A program made the translations under genes and the position numbers. Shown piece by piece: positions 1-9,103 of a stretch of 64,000 nt of DNA. The first letter of the stretch is position 1. Each line of letters opens with the position of its first letter. Source of the DNA: Anaerotignum sp. MSJ-24 (lineage in GTDB: Bacteria > Bacillota > Clostridia > Lachnospirales > Anaerotignaceae); contig NZ_JAHLPX010000007.1 of the NCBI RefSeq assembly GCF_018918145.1, positions 62,001 through 126,000 on the forward strand, given 5' to 3'. A model generated the notes under the pieces. The model was not told where the DNA came from, ran no database searches, and saw only the letters and a list, made by a program, of their open reading frames with translations.

Positions 1-415
1 CACAAGGAACAGGGTGCTCAAGACCGCTGCTGCATCTGTTATGTAAAATATGTGATATAAAATCTTCATTGAAACCGTCAAGCCCTTTAAGAACCATTTC
101 TGCGGCTGTATAACCTATTGCACAGTCGGCTGTACTTTCTATAACACGTGCGGTTTCCTGAAGTTTTGTCAGATGCTCCATAGTACCTTTTCCGTTAAGA
201 ATATCTTCAAGAAGATTTGTGAGCTGTCTCAGGCCGATACGGCAAGGTACACATTTTCCGCAGGTCTGGGCATGGCACATTCTTAAAAATGCTGCAGTAA
301 CGTCTATTGGACAGAGTCCCGGAGGACTTGCTATTATACGTCTTTCAAGATCCTTATAAAGCTCTTCCACCACATTTTGAGCCTCACTGTTTGTAGGAAT
401 TACGAGTCTGCTCAT
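1..415 (-). CDS. NuoF-type iron-sulfur / NAD(P) oxidoreductase, N-terminal part
   Basis: The gene runs off the left edge, so only the first 138 codons are present. It starts at the ATG ending at 415, behind AGGAGA about 7 bases upstream. The visible part matches the 4Fe-4S domain found at the C-terminus of NuoF/HydB, with the cluster motif CGKCVPCR near residue 50 followed by a helical bundle. In Clostridia this domain also begins a longer protein whose remainder is a GltD/SfrB-like FAD-dependent NAD(P) oxidoreductase; the start directly in this domain and the ending HPVPC favour that form, often found beside hydrogenase genes. The role would be electron transfer between NAD(P)H and ferredoxin or a hydrogenase. 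The family of the visible domain is clear; the full architecture is inference. Confidence 0.75.
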   Translation of the reverse strand, partial: MSRLVIPTNSEAQNVVEELYKDLERRIIASPPGLCPIDVTAAFLRMCHAQTCGKCVPCRIGLRQLTNLLEDILNGKGTMEHLTKLQETARVIESTADCAIGYTAAEMVLKGLDGFNEDFISHILHNRCSSGLEHPVPC

Positions 416-553
416 AAAAGATTATCTCCTTTCTAAATGAGTTAAATTTCAGCATAAATTTAATTATAACATGAAATCGTATAACGATAAATACAAAAAA
501 GTGATTGTTGAGGTTATGGATATGCTTAAAATGAATTATTTTATAGAATAAAA

Positions 554-587
554 AAGCAAGCTGTTGAACATAAACAACAGCCTGCTT
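554..587 (-). terminator. Intrinsic terminator of alaS
   Basis: A 13-bp stem (AAGCAGGCTGTTG on the minus strand, one G-U pair) is followed on the minus strand by a run of T. It lies 20 bases past the alaS stop codon. Confidence 0.8.
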
Positions 588-606
588 AAGTACAGATTTA
601 TATTGA

Positions 607-3255
607 TTATAACTGACCTTCGAGAACAGTCTTAGCTGTTTCAAGAGCTTCGGCAATCTTGGTTGCGTCTTTACCGCCGGCCTGAGCCATGTTGGGACGT
701 CCGCCGCCGCCACCGCCGCATACTGCTGCCGCAGCCTTTATGATGTTTCCGGCATGAGCACCTGCTTTAACAGCATCGTCTGTTGCCATAGCAAGAAGGC
801 TTACTTTTCCGTCCTTTGCCGATGCAAGAACAACTACACCGCTGCCAAGCTTATTCTTAAGCTGATCGCCCATTGTTCTGAGTGCATTTGCATCGGAATC
901 TTTGATTTCCGCACATACAAGCTTAATGCCTTTTACGTCAACTGCACTTGAAAGAATGCCTTCTGCCGCACTGCCGGCCATTTTAGCCTTGAGTGATTCA
1001 AGCTCTTTAGCTGTCTGACGCTGTTCAGCAATTACGCCCTCAACTCTCTTAACAAGGTTTTCGGGTGTTGCCTTAACAGCGGAGCAAACTGTCTTAAGAA
1101 GCTCGTCCTGATGCTGATAATATTTAAGAGCTGCCGCACCTGTAAGAGCTTCAATTCTTCTTACGCCGGCTGCAATACCGCTTTCCGAAACAATCTTGAA
1201 TGAGCCGACCTGTGATGTGTTGCTGAGATGAGCACCGCCACAGAACTCAATGCTGTAATCGCCCATGTTTACGACACGAACTATATTGCCGTATTTTTCT
1301 CCGAAGAGAGCCATAGCGCCAAGCTTTCTTGCGTCTTCGATACTCTGAAGGCTTGTTGTTATGGGAAGGCCTTCGAGAACCTTTTCGTTTACAATATCCT
1401 CAACCTGCTGTAACTCTTCGGGAGTCATTGCGGCGAAGTGAGTAAAGTCGAAACGAAGTCTGTCGGGAGTTACGTAAGAACCGGCCTGTTCAACGTGTGT
1501 TCCGAGAACAGTACGGAGTGCCTTCTGAAGAAGATGAGTAGCAGAGTGGTTTCTTGATGTGCCAAGACGTTTAACCATGTCAATTTCTGCTGTTGCAGTA
1601 TCGCCTACGGAAATACTGCCTTCTGTAACTGTACCGATATGAGCAATCTTACCGCCGATAACCTTGATACAATCGGTTACTTCAACAACGCCCATTTCTG
1701 TTTTAATAGTACCGTTGTCGCCGATCTGTCCACCGCTTTCTGCATAGAAGGGTGTTCTGTCAAGAAATACGGATACTTCATCACCGGCAGAAGCACTGTC
1801 TGCAACTGCGTTGTTGGCAACAAGAGCGATAACCTTTGCATCTGTTACAGGTTTTCCGTCATAGCCGGAGAATTCAGTAACCATAGCTGTGTCAAGCTGA
1901 TGATAAACTGTTTCGCTTGCACCCATGTATGTGTCAACCTCTCTTGCGGCTCTTGCACGTTCCTTCTGAAGCTGCATTTCGTTTTTGAACGCATCTTCAT
2001 CAAGGTCAAGTCCTTCTTCTTCAAGGATTTCCTTTGTAAGGTCGATGGGGAATCCGTATGTGTCGTAAAGACGGAAGGATTTTTCGCCTTTCATTATCTT
2101 TTCGCCGTTAGCTTTCATTTCTTCAATGTCAGCCTTAAGGATTTCCATTCCCTTATCTATTGTTTTATAGAAGCTGTTTTCTTCAACTGTAATTACTTTA
2201 TAAATATAGTCCTGTTTTTCAACAAGTTCGGGATAAGCGTCACCTGATGTAGCAACAACTACCTTACATAAATCAGCAAGGAATAATTTGTTTATTCCGA
2301 GAAGTCTGCCGTGACGTGCGGCTCTTCTGAGAAGACGTCTTAATACATATCCACGACCTTCGTTTGAAGGAAGAACGCCGTCTGCTGTCATAAATGTAAC
2401 GCTTCTTATATGGTCGGTGATTACACGCACACTAACGTCTGTCTTTGCTGTTGCTTCGCCTTTTTCATATTCAACACCTGCAACAGCACAAACTGCATCA
2501 CGAAGAGCCTTGATTGTGTCAACGTCGAAGATAGAGTCAACGCCCTGCATTATTGTAGCCATACGCTCAAGTCCCATACCTGTATCAATGTTAGGCCTTG
2601 CAAGACGAGGATAGCTGCCGTCCTCCTGTTTGTCAAACTGTGTGAATACAAGGTTCCAGAATTCCATATATCTGTCACAGTCACAGCCTACTCCGCAGGT
2701 AGGTTTGCCACAGCCGAATTCTTCGCCACGGTCATAGTAAATTTCTGAACATGGACCGCAGGGGCCAACGCCATGCTCCCAGAAGTTATCTTCCTTGCCA
2801 AGACGAACTATTCTGTCCATAGGTACGCCGACCTTTTCATGCCAGATAGACTCTGCCTCGTCATCGTTTTCGTATACTGTAACATAAAGCTTGTCCTTAG
2901 GTATTTCAAGAACCTCTGTTACATATTCCCAAGCCCAAGGGATAATTTCGTTTTTGAAATAATCACCGAAAGAGAAGTCACCGAGCATTTCGAAGAATGT
3001 ACCGTGACGTGCTGTTTTACCTACGTTTTCAATATCGCCTGTACGGATACATTTCTGACATGTGGTTACTCTTCTTCTGGGCGGAATCTCCTGACCGGTG
3101 AAGTAAGGCTTAAGAGGAGCCATACCTGAGTTGATAAGAAGAAGGCTCTTATCGTTGTGCGGTACAAGAGAAGCACTGGGAAGTCTGAGGTGATCCTTGC
3201 TTTCAAAGAAAGAGAGAAAGCTTTCTCGAATTTCGTTTACACCCATTGATTTCAT
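607..3255 (-). CDS. alaS: Alanyl-tRNA synthetase
   Basis: Charges tRNA-Ala with alanine in the cytoplasm and edits mischarged Ser/Gly. The 882 residues are the normal length. The class II catalytic core is at the N-terminus (RPNIDTGMGLERM near 220), the editing domain carries HSATH near residue 570 and CGGAH near 671, and a glycine-rich GGGGGGRPNMAQAGG lies in the C-terminal DHHA1/C-Ala domain near 848. I chose the ATG ending at 3255 because GGAGG sits 9 bases upstream; an in-frame TTG two codons earlier is too close to that ribosome binding site. A T-box leader with its own promoter lies directly upstream, so expression should rise when tRNA-Ala is uncharged. A terminator follows, so the gene is probably monocistronic. 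Confidence 0.97.
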   Translation of the reverse strand: MKSMGVNEIRESFLSFFESKDHLRLPSASLVPHNDKSLLLINSGMAPLKPYFTGQEIPPRRRVTTCQKCIRTGDIENVGKTARHGTFFEMLGDFSFGDYFKNEIIPWAWEYVTEVLEIPKDKLYVTVYENDDEAESIWHEKVGVPMDRIVRLGKEDNFWEHGVGPCGPCSEIYYDRGEEFGCGKPTCGVGCDCDRYMEFWNLVFTQFDKQEDGSYPRLARPNIDTGMGLERMATIMQGVDSIFDVDTIKALRDAVCAVAGVEYEKGEATAKTDVSVRVITDHIRSVTFMTADGVLPSNEGRGYVLRRLLRRAARHGRLLGINKLFLADLCKVVVATSGDAYPELVEKQDYIYKVITVEENSFYKTIDKGMEILKADIEEMKANGEKIMKGEKSFRLYDTYGFPIDLTKEILEEEGLDLDEDAFKNEMQLQKERARAAREVDTYMGASETVYHQLDTAMVTEFSGYDGKPVTDAKVIALVANNAVADSASAGDEVSVFLDRTPFYAESGGQIGDNGTIKTEMGVVEVTDCIKVIGGKIAHIGTVTEGSISVGDTATAEIDMVKRLGTSRNHSATHLLQKALRTVLGTHVEQAGSYVTPDRLRFDFTHFAAMTPEELQQVEDIVNEKVLEGLPITTSLQSIEDARKLGAMALFGEKYGNIVRVVNMGDYSIEFCGGAHLSNTSQVGSFKIVSESGIAAGVRRIEALTGAAALKYYQHQDELLKTVCSAVKATPENLVKRVEGVIAEQRQTAKELESLKAKMAGSAAEGILSSAVDVKGIKLVCAEIKDSDANALRTMGDQLKNKLGSGVVVLASAKDGKVSLLAMATDDAVKAGAHAGNIIKAAAAVCGGGGGGRPNMAQAGGKDATKIAEALETAKTVLEGQL

Positions 3256-3335
3256 AAACAATTTCCTCCAATATATTAAAATTAGATTATTTGACGATTT
3301 TAAAAATAGCTACATATATAATTGCAAAAATAAAA

Positions 3336-3591
3336 CCCCGTTCCTGAGTAAACAGGGACGGGGCATAAATCCTCGCGGTACCACCCTGGTTATACCCGAA
3401 AAAAGAAGGGTATCACCTTTATCCTTTAACGCAGGAGTACGATGTGACATACTGTTGTTTCTGCCACATAGCCCGGTTTCCCAAAAGACTGCTTCGGCAA
3501 CCAAAGCACAGGAATTTCACACCAAATAATTCCTTCTCTGAAGAGCTTGAATTTGCGTACTATTTCTTTTATCGCCTTAACAATATTCAAT
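3336..3591 (-). promoter_or_regulatory. T-box riboswitch of alaS
   Basis: The minus strand carries the near-invariant T-box antiterminator sequence AGGGTGGTACCGCGAGG at 3387-3371, followed by a strong terminator stem (CCCCGTCCCTG pairing with CAGGAACGGGG, 3363-3336) and a T-rich tract. Upstream, AGTA and a GAAAT-rich Stem I apical region fit the Stem I of the family. GCT (CTGTGCTTTGG) and GCA triplets that could act as the Ala specifier are present, but I could not fix which lies in the specifier loop. Uncharged tRNA binding should favour antitermination into alaS. Confidence 0.93.
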
Positions 3592-3597
3592 GAATTG

Positions 3598-3627
3598 ATT
3601 ATATTAAATGCACAGCATTCTTGTCAA
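3598..3627 (-). promoter_or_regulatory. Promoter of the alaS T-box transcript
   Basis: On the minus strand TTGACA (3627-3622) and TATAAT (3603-3598) are both perfect and are separated by 18 bases, placing the start just ahead of the T-box. The -35 hexamer lies inside a copy of the tandem repeat derived from the rpoN 3' end. Confidence 0.8.
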
Positions 3628-3797
3628 CAATTTTTAAAAAATCTTTTATCATACATATATTGAAAATCCGCATTGGACGGTGCCGGATAGTTGTCAACAA
3701 CTTTTAGAAAAATCTTTTATCATACATATATTGAAAATCCGCATTGGACGGTGCCGGATAATTGTTAACAGCTTTTAAAAAAATCTTTTCTCATACT
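3621..3797. repeat. Tandem repeat of about 70 bp copied from the rpoN 3' end
   Basis: About 2.5 copies in a row: units start at 3621, 3691 and 3762 (periods of 70 and 71). The two complete units are nearly identical (ATATATTGAAAATCCGCATT and GGACGGTGCCGGATA in each). The last, partial unit is the 3' end of rpoN including its stop codon, so the other copies look like degenerate duplications of the rpoN tail and its downstream spacer. The duplication also supplies the alaS -35 box. Confidence 0.85.
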
Positions 3798-5153
3798 TGT
3801 TCCGTAAATCCCCATTGCTTCACGATATTTGGCAACGGTACGCCTTGAAACCGATATTCCTTCATTTTCAAGCATTTCCGAAATAACTCTGTCGCTGTAA
3901 GGCTTATGCTTATCCTCCGAATCTATTATTTCCTTTATACGGTGCTTAACCTTATCCTGTGAAACGGTTTCGGATGAGCTGCTGTTTTTTGAAACGGTTT
4001 CAACGGCAGATGTAAAGAAATACGATAGTGGAAATATTCCGTGGCGGCATTGAATATATTTATCTCGTACGGCACGGCTTACGGTGCTTTCATGAATTTC
4101 AAGCTGAGTTGATATATCCGAAAGCTTCATAGGCGAAAGATTTCCGGCACCGTTATCAAAGAAATTTTTCTGCTTATTTATTATAAGTGACAATACGGAA
4201 AGAAATGTTGAACGACGGCGTTCGATACACTGCAAAATCCATTCTGCCTGGCTGAATTTTGTGTTGACATATTCCTTTGCCTGCGAATCGCCGTCTTCAT
4301 TTACTATTTTTTTGTAATAGCTGTTGATTTTTATAATTGGTGAATAGCTGTCGTTAAGCTGGATTTCGTATTCGCCTTCGGGATTTTTATATATGTAGGC
4401 ATCGGGAACGATGTAATTTGGCGAATCGTTTGTGCGAAAGCCTGCACCGGGATAAGGATTGAGGCTTTTTATATTCTTAACGGCATCTAAAACGGAATCA
4501 AGAGTAGTATTTAACTGCTTTGCGATTGTCTTAAGCTGATTATTGGCAACAAGCTCAAGACAGTTTTCGACTATATCAAGCGCAACAGTATCGCAGGGCT
4601 GTTGGAGCTTAAGCTGTATGGACAGGCATTCCTTTAAATCGGAAGCACCTATGCCCGGCGGATCAAGAGTTTTTATAAGTTCGACGGCTTTTTCGGCAGA
4701 GATTTTGCTAACATTACATAAAGCCGATATTGAAGCCGGAGTTTCGGAAAGATAGCCCTTGTTGTTTACGCTTTTTGCGGCAAATCTTGCGGCGGTAAGC
4801 ACATCGGGAGACAGCTTTTGTGTATTTATTTGACTGAGAAGATATTCTTCGATAGTATCTCCGTCATCAACACGAAAATTCCAGTTATCATTATTTTCTT
4901 CGTCTTCCTTATAAGATGTGTAATAATAACGGTTCTGTTCGTCACTGGAATCAAGCCATTCGAGCTTTTTGCGCAACATATCGAAACAGCTGTCATTGTA
5001 TTCCGGTTCGGAATATTCCACAACCGGATTATTTTCGGAAATTTCCTTTAAATAATCGTTAAGCTCAACAGAGCTCATCTGGAGAATTTTAGCCGAAAGA
5101 ACAAGGCGCTGTGAAAGATTAAGTTTTTGCGAAAGATTTATGTTAAGTCCCAT
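3765..5153 (-). CDS. rpoN: RNA polymerase sigma-54 factor
   Basis: Alternative sigma factor that directs RNA polymerase to -24/-12 promoters opened by AAA+ activators. The start at 5153 (MGLNINLSQKLNLSQRLVLS) has GGAGG 7 bases upstream; the open frame extends 65 codons further up but those residues do not look like sigma-54. The 462 residues show the Gln/Leu-rich activator-interacting region at 1-50, the core-binding domain in the middle, a helix-turn-helix near 370-395 (LEIHESTVSRAVRDK) and the RpoN box RRTVAKYRE near 437-445. The 3' end is duplicated downstream (3621-3797). No activator gene and no convincing -24/-12 promoter were seen in the window, so its targets lie elsewhere. Confidence 0.95.
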   Translation of the reverse strand: MGLNINLSQKLNLSQRLVLSAKILQMSSVELNDYLKEISENNPVVEYSEPEYNDSCFDMLRKKLEWLDSSDEQNRYYYTSYKEDEENNDNWNFRVDDGDTIEEYLLSQINTQKLSPDVLTAARFAAKSVNNKGYLSETPASISALCNVSKISAEKAVELIKTLDPPGIGASDLKECLSIQLKLQQPCDTVALDIVENCLELVANNQLKTIAKQLNTTLDSVLDAVKNIKSLNPYPGAGFRTNDSPNYIVPDAYIYKNPEGEYEIQLNDSYSPIIKINSYYKKIVNEDGDSQAKEYVNTKFSQAEWILQCIERRRSTFLSVLSLIINKQKNFFDNGAGNLSPMKLSDISTQLEIHESTVSRAVRDKYIQCRHGIFPLSYFFTSAVETVSKNSSSSETVSQDKVKHRIKEIIDSEDKHKPYSDRVISEMLENEGISVSRRTVAKYREAMGIYGTSMRKDFFKSC

Positions 5154-5189
5154 AGCTTTGCCTCCGAAAAGAATTATCCGATATGGTTC

Positions 5190-5195
5190 ATTATA
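5190..5195 (-). promoter_or_regulatory. Possible -10 box for rpoN
   Basis: A perfect TATAAT on the minus strand lies about 37 bases before the rpoN start. The hexamer 17 bases further up is TTTATT, a poor -35, so the assignment is weak. Confidence 0.35.
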
Positions 5196-5434
5196 CATCA
5201 TTTTTGCCAAAGAATAAACAAAAAACAGATATTTACATTTACTTTTAACTGCCGATGGTTTAAAATTAATACAGCTATAGCAAATTGACTTAAAACGATT
5301 GACGAAAAATATATGTTTTAATGGTATGTTTCTAATTAATTTATACAAATCAACGAAAAAAAAGAATATTAGCTTTAACGATTAATAATATTTACTGATT
5401 TTAAGATTATTTTAATAATTTTGAAGATTTAATG

Positions 5435-5463
5435 TTGAGAAGTAGACGTTTTTGTATTAAAAT
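5435..5463 (+). promoter_or_regulatory. Promoter of the rnf operon
   Basis: TTGAGA, a 17-base spacer and TAAAAT lie about 100 bases before rnfC. The leader contains a small perfect hairpin (TTGCAC/GTGCAA, 5515-5531) just before the ribosome binding site. The rest of the 406-base rpoN-rnfC gap holds nothing else recognisable. Confidence 0.6.
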
Positions 5464-5559
5464 AGTACTGTTAATTTTTATGCAATTATATTTTTCATAA
5501 AAAATACCAAGTTCTTGCACGTAATGTGCAAAAAAATTCCTAGAACAGAGGGGGATAAT

Positions 5560-6930
5560 ATGCAAGCTTTAACGTTCAAACGTGGAGTTCACCCCGATGA
5601 CTGCAAACGCTATTCAGCAGACAAAGCCATCGAAGTGATTCTTCCAAAAGAAAATGCCGAAATGTTTTATCCTATGTCCCAGCACATCGGTGCTCCCTGT
5701 GAGCCCATCGTTGCAGTTGGCGACTATGTAAAGGCAGGACAGAAAATCGCTGAAACTGGTGCATTCATGTCATCACCGATTTTCTCAAGCGTTTCGGGAA
5801 CAGTAAAGGATATTCGTCCTATGCTTGTACCTGGCGGTGCAACAGTAAAATCTATCGTTATTGAAAATGACGGTAAATTTGAAATGGCAGACGGTATCGG
5901 AACAAAACTGGATTATGAAAACATGTCCAACACAGAAATCTGTGCAGCAATCAAGGCTGCCGGAGTTGTAGGTCTCGGTGGTGCCGGATTCCCGACACAT
6001 ATCAAACTTGCTCCTCCGCCGGACAAAAAGATCGACTACATTATTATTAATGCAGCCGAATGTGAGCCTTATCTTACATGCGACTATCGTGTAATGCTTG
6101 AGCAGCCCGAAAAGATCATCAGAGGTCTTAAGATCATGCTCAAACTTCATCCCAATGCTAAGGGTGTTATCGGTATCGAGAACAACAAGCCCGAAGCTAT
6201 CAAGGTAATGAGCGAGCTCGTTAAGGATATTCCCAACATCGAAGTTGCGGAGCTTCTTATGAAGTATCCTCAGGGTGCTGAGAAACAGCTCATCTACTCA
6301 ATCACAAAGAGAGAAGTACCTTCAACTACTCCTCCGTCACTTCCCGCTGACGTTGGATGTATTGTAGATAACGTAGCTACAGTTATGGCTATCGGTGATG
6401 CTATCTATGAGAGCAAACCTCTTATGGACAGAGTTATCACAGTTTCAGGCGGTGCTGCAAAGAACCCCGGAAACTATCAGATCAAGATCGGTATGAAGAT
6501 TTCTGATCTTATGGAAGCAATCGGCGGCTTCTCAGTTGAGCCTGCTAAATTCATTGCCGGCGGTCCTATGATGGGTCCTTCAATGTATACTCTTGATGTT
6601 GCTTCTGTTAAAACAACTTCAGGTCTTCTTTGCTTTACTAAAGAAGAAGCTTATATTCCTCCCGAAAGAGGATGTATCCGTTGCGGTAAGTGCGTAGAGC
6701 ACTGTCCAATGGGTCTTATGCCCTTCGAGCTTAACAGACTTGCTATTAAAGGACTTGCTGAAGAGTTCGGCAACAACCATGGTATGGACTGTATCGAATG
6801 CGGTTCATGTTCATTCGAGTGTCCTGCAAAGAGACAGCTTGCCCAGTCAATCAGAGCTATGAAGAAGATTGAAGGCGGAAGAAGAGCAGCAGCTGCAGCA
6901 GCCGCAAGGGCAGCAGCTGAGAAAAAATAA
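5560..6930 (+). CDS. rnfC: Rnf complex subunit C (NADH-side iron-sulfur subunit)
   Basis: Peripheral subunit of the membrane Rnf complex, which oxidises reduced ferredoxin, reduces NAD+ and pumps Na+ or H+. RnfC carries the NADH/FMN site. The start at 5560 has AGAGGGGG upstream; the open frame begins earlier at 5515 without a ribosome binding site. The 456 residues contain a SLBB/biotinyl-lipoyl-like N-terminus, a glycine-rich flavin/NADH-binding segment (GLGGAGFPTH near 142) and two ferredoxin-type clusters, CIRCGKCVEHCP near 371 and CIECGSCSFECP near 410. The C-terminal tail is rich in Ala. First gene of rnfCDGEAB, the usual clostridial order. Confidence 0.96.
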   Translation: MQALTFKRGVHPDDCKRYSADKAIEVILPKENAEMFYPMSQHIGAPCEPIVAVGDYVKAGQKIAETGAFMSSPIFSSVSGTVKDIRPMLVPGGATVKSIVIENDGKFEMADGIGTKLDYENMSNTEICAAIKAAGVVGLGGAGFPTHIKLAPPPDKKIDYIIINAAECEPYLTCDYRVMLEQPEKIIRGLKIMLKLHPNAKGVIGIENNKPEAIKVMSELVKDIPNIEVAELLMKYPQGAEKQLIYSITKREVPSTTPPSLPADVGCIVDNVATVMAIGDAIYESKPLMDRVITVSGGAAKNPGNYQIKIGMKISDLMEAIGGFSVEPAKFIAGGPMMGPSMYTLDVASVKTTSGLLCFTKEEAYIPPERGCIRCGKCVEHCPMGLMPFELNRLAIKGLAEEFGNNHGMDCIECGSCSFECPAKRQLAQSIRAMKKIEGGRRAAAAAAARAAAEKK

Positions 6931-6948
6931 TAAGGGGGATTAAATCAA

Positions 6949-7905
6949 ATGAGTAGTTCAATCATAGTATCAGGTACCCCTCATGTCCGTTCAAAAGAGT
7001 CAATTCAGAGCATCATGCGTGATGTTGTTATAGCTCTTATACCGGCATCGGTAATGGGTATATACTACTTTGGAATTAAAGCTTTAATGCTTATCATTGT
7101 TTCTATTGTATCTTCAGTTGTTTTCGAATGGGGATATGAAAAAATTCTTAAGAAGCCGGTTACAATATCTGACTTTTCAGCTATACTTACAGGTCTTCTT
7201 CTTGCACTCAACTTACCTGCAACAGCTTCATGGTGGGTACCTGTTGTAGGTTCATTCATTGCTATCGTTATCGCAAAGCAGTTCTATGGCGGTCTTGGAC
7301 AGAACTTTATCAACCCTGCCCTTATCGGACGTGCTTTCCTTGTTGCAGCTTATCCTACACAGACAACAGGTGCAGCTTTTGCAACAGGCAGAATGGTTAC
7401 AGATGCTGCTACATATGCAACACCTCTTGCAGAGCTTAAAGCTGGCACAGCAATTGTAAACGCTGATGCAATCAAAAATGCACTTATAGGTAATGTTGGT
7501 GGTACAATCGGTGAAACATGTGCAATTGCACTTATCATCGGCGGTATCTATCTTCTTGTTAAACACGTAATCAGCTGGAGAATTCCCGTTGTTTACATCG
7601 TAGTTGTATTCATTCTTACATCACTTATGAGAGGCAATGGCTTCCTCGGCGGTGTATATGAAATCTTCTGCGGCGGTCTTATGCTTGGTGCTATCTTCAT
7701 GGCAACAGACTATGTTACATCACCTATCTCAGCCAAAGGTCAGGTTATCTTTGCTATCGGCTGTGGTGTTCTTACATCACTTATCCGTGTTTACGGCGGA
7801 TATCCCGAAGGTGTATCATACTCAATCCTTATCATGAACCTTGCAGTTCCTCTTATTGACAGAGTTACAAGACCTAGAATTTTCGGGGAGGTGAAGGCGA
7901 AATGA
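6949..7905 (+). CDS. rnfD: Rnf complex subunit D (membrane flavin subunit)
   Basis: Integral membrane subunit of Rnf, homologous to NqrB, thought to hold a covalent FMN and take part in ion translocation. It has 318 residues with about nine hydrophobic segments beginning at residue 26. The segment VTDAATYATPLAEL (150-163) aligns with the flavinylation motif of the family, which places the FMN-bearing threonine at Thr158; the usual SGAT is altered to TYAT. GGGGG lies upstream of the start. The last codons overlap rnfG by four bases (ATGA), so translation is coupled. Confidence 0.95.
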   Translation: MSSSIIVSGTPHVRSKESIQSIMRDVVIALIPASVMGIYYFGIKALMLIIVSIVSSVVFEWGYEKILKKPVTISDFSAILTGLLLALNLPATASWWVPVVGSFIAIVIAKQFYGGLGQNFINPALIGRAFLVAAYPTQTTGAAFATGRMVTDAATYATPLAELKAGTAIVNADAIKNALIGNVGGTIGETCAIALIIGGIYLLVKHVISWRIPVVYIVVVFILTSLMRGNGFLGGVYEIFCGGLMLGAIFMATDYVTSPISAKGQVIFAIGCGVLTSLIRVYGGYPEGVSYSILIMNLAVPLIDRVTRPRIFGEVKAK

Positions 7906-8465
7906 AACAGATTGTAAGACCTATGGTTATTTTAGGTATAATTTGTATTGTTTGTGCCGGTTTACTTGGAGTTGTTGAATCGGTAACAAGAGAACCTATC
8001 AGAGTTCAGGCTGAAAAGACAGCTACAGAAGGTATGAAAAAGGTTGCACCCGATGCAGATTCTTTTGAAGCTATTGATATTGATGCAGATGCAAACTATG
8101 AAGGCACAGCTGTTGCTTCAGCAAACTTAGCTGTTGATGCTTCAGGTGAAATAATCGGATATGTTGTTGAAGTACTTCCCAGCGGTTTCGGCGGAACTAT
8201 CGACCTTATGGTTGGTGTTGACACAGAGGGTGTTGTAACAGGTATTTCAATCCTCAGTCTTTCAGAATCACCCGGACTTGGTGCCAGAGCTAAAGAAGAT
8301 TGGTTCCAGGAACAGTTTATCGGTATGACTGCCCCTGTTACAGTTCAGAAGGACGGCGGACAGGTTCAGGCCATCACAAGCTCAACAATTACATCAAGAG
8401 CAGTATCACTCGGTGTAACAGCTGCTTGCGGTTGGGCAGCAGAAAATGTGGGAGGTGCTAACTGA
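7902..8465 (+). CDS. rnfG: Rnf complex subunit G (FMN-binding subunit)
   Basis: Subunit with one N-terminal membrane anchor (residues 6-26) and an extracytoplasmic FMN-binding domain. The 187 residues include GFGGTIDLMVGV near 95-106 and the flavinylation site SSTITS (160-165), with Thr164 as the expected attachment residue. It overlaps rnfD by four bases and rnfE by one base (TGATG). Role: electron transfer within Rnf between the membrane and peripheral cofactors. Confidence 0.95.
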   Translation: MKQIVRPMVILGIICIVCAGLLGVVESVTREPIRVQAEKTATEGMKKVAPDADSFEAIDIDADANYEGTAVASANLAVDASGEIIGYVVEVLPSGFGGTIDLMVGVDTEGVVTGISILSLSESPGLGARAKEDWFQEQFIGMTAPVTVQKDGGQVQAITSSTITSRAVSLGVTAACGWAAENVGGAN

Positions 8466-9091
8466 TGAGTAAAGCATTAAGCGCAATTAAAAACGGTATA
8501 ATTGATGAAAACCCTACATTTATCCAGGTTATCGGTACTTGTCCTACACTTGCTGTTACAACAAGTGCTATAAACGGTATAGGTATGGGACTTTCAACAA
8601 TGGTCGTACTTATTTGCTCAAACTTATTTATTTCATTATTAAGAAAAATAATTCCCGATACAGTACGTATCCCGTGCTTTATCGTAGTTATCGCCAGCTT
8701 CGTTACAATAGTACAGCTTTTGCTTACAGCATTCCTTCCTGAACTTAACGAATCGCTTGGTCTTTATATTCCGCTTATCGTTGTTAACTGTATCATTCTT
8801 GGTCGTGCCGAAGCATTTGCATCAAAGAATGGTCCTATTACATCACTTTGCGATGGTATCGGTAACGGTCTTGGTTTCACAATCGCACTTTGCATTATCG
8901 GCCTTGTGCGTGAATTCCTCGGAGCAGGTACACTCTTCGGAGCAACTGTACTTCCCGAAGCTTTCCCTAAAACACTCGTTATGATTATGGCTCCCGGTGC
9001 TTTCTTTACATATGGTGCACTTATGGCTATATTCAAGAGAATTATAAATAAAATGAAAGAAAAAAAGGCAGCTAATGAGGCTGCGGCATAA
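8465..9091 (+). CDS. rnfE: Rnf complex subunit E
   Basis: Integral membrane subunit homologous to NqrD. The 208 residues form six hydrophobic segments with the family signature GTCPTLAVTTSA near 24-35 (a conserved Cys in the first membrane helix; RnfA/RnfE pairs share a 2Fe-2S centre in the membrane according to recent structures) and NCIILGRAEAFA near 107. A lysine-rich tail ends the protein. The start codon overlaps the rnfG stop. Confidence 0.95.
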   Translation: MSKALSAIKNGIIDENPTFIQVIGTCPTLAVTTSAINGIGMGLSTMVVLICSNLFISLLRKIIPDTVRIPCFIVVIASFVTIVQLLLTAFLPELNESLGLYIPLIVVNCIILGRAEAFASKNGPITSLCDGIGNGLGFTIALCIIGLVREFLGAGTLFGATVLPEAFPKTLVMIMAPGAFFTYGALMAIFKRIINKMKEKKAANEAAA

Positions 9092-9103
9092 GGAGGGAAA
9101 AGA

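Noticed and set aside
1639-2247. A 202-codon plus-strand frame inside alaS
   Set aside because: Shadow of alaS; Cys/Phe-rich nonsense composition and no family signature.
5499-5520. Possible sigma-54 promoter before rnfC (TACCAAGTTCTTGCAC)
   Set aside because: It has the TTGC half but lacks the GG at -24, and a standard -35/-10 promoter lies upstream.
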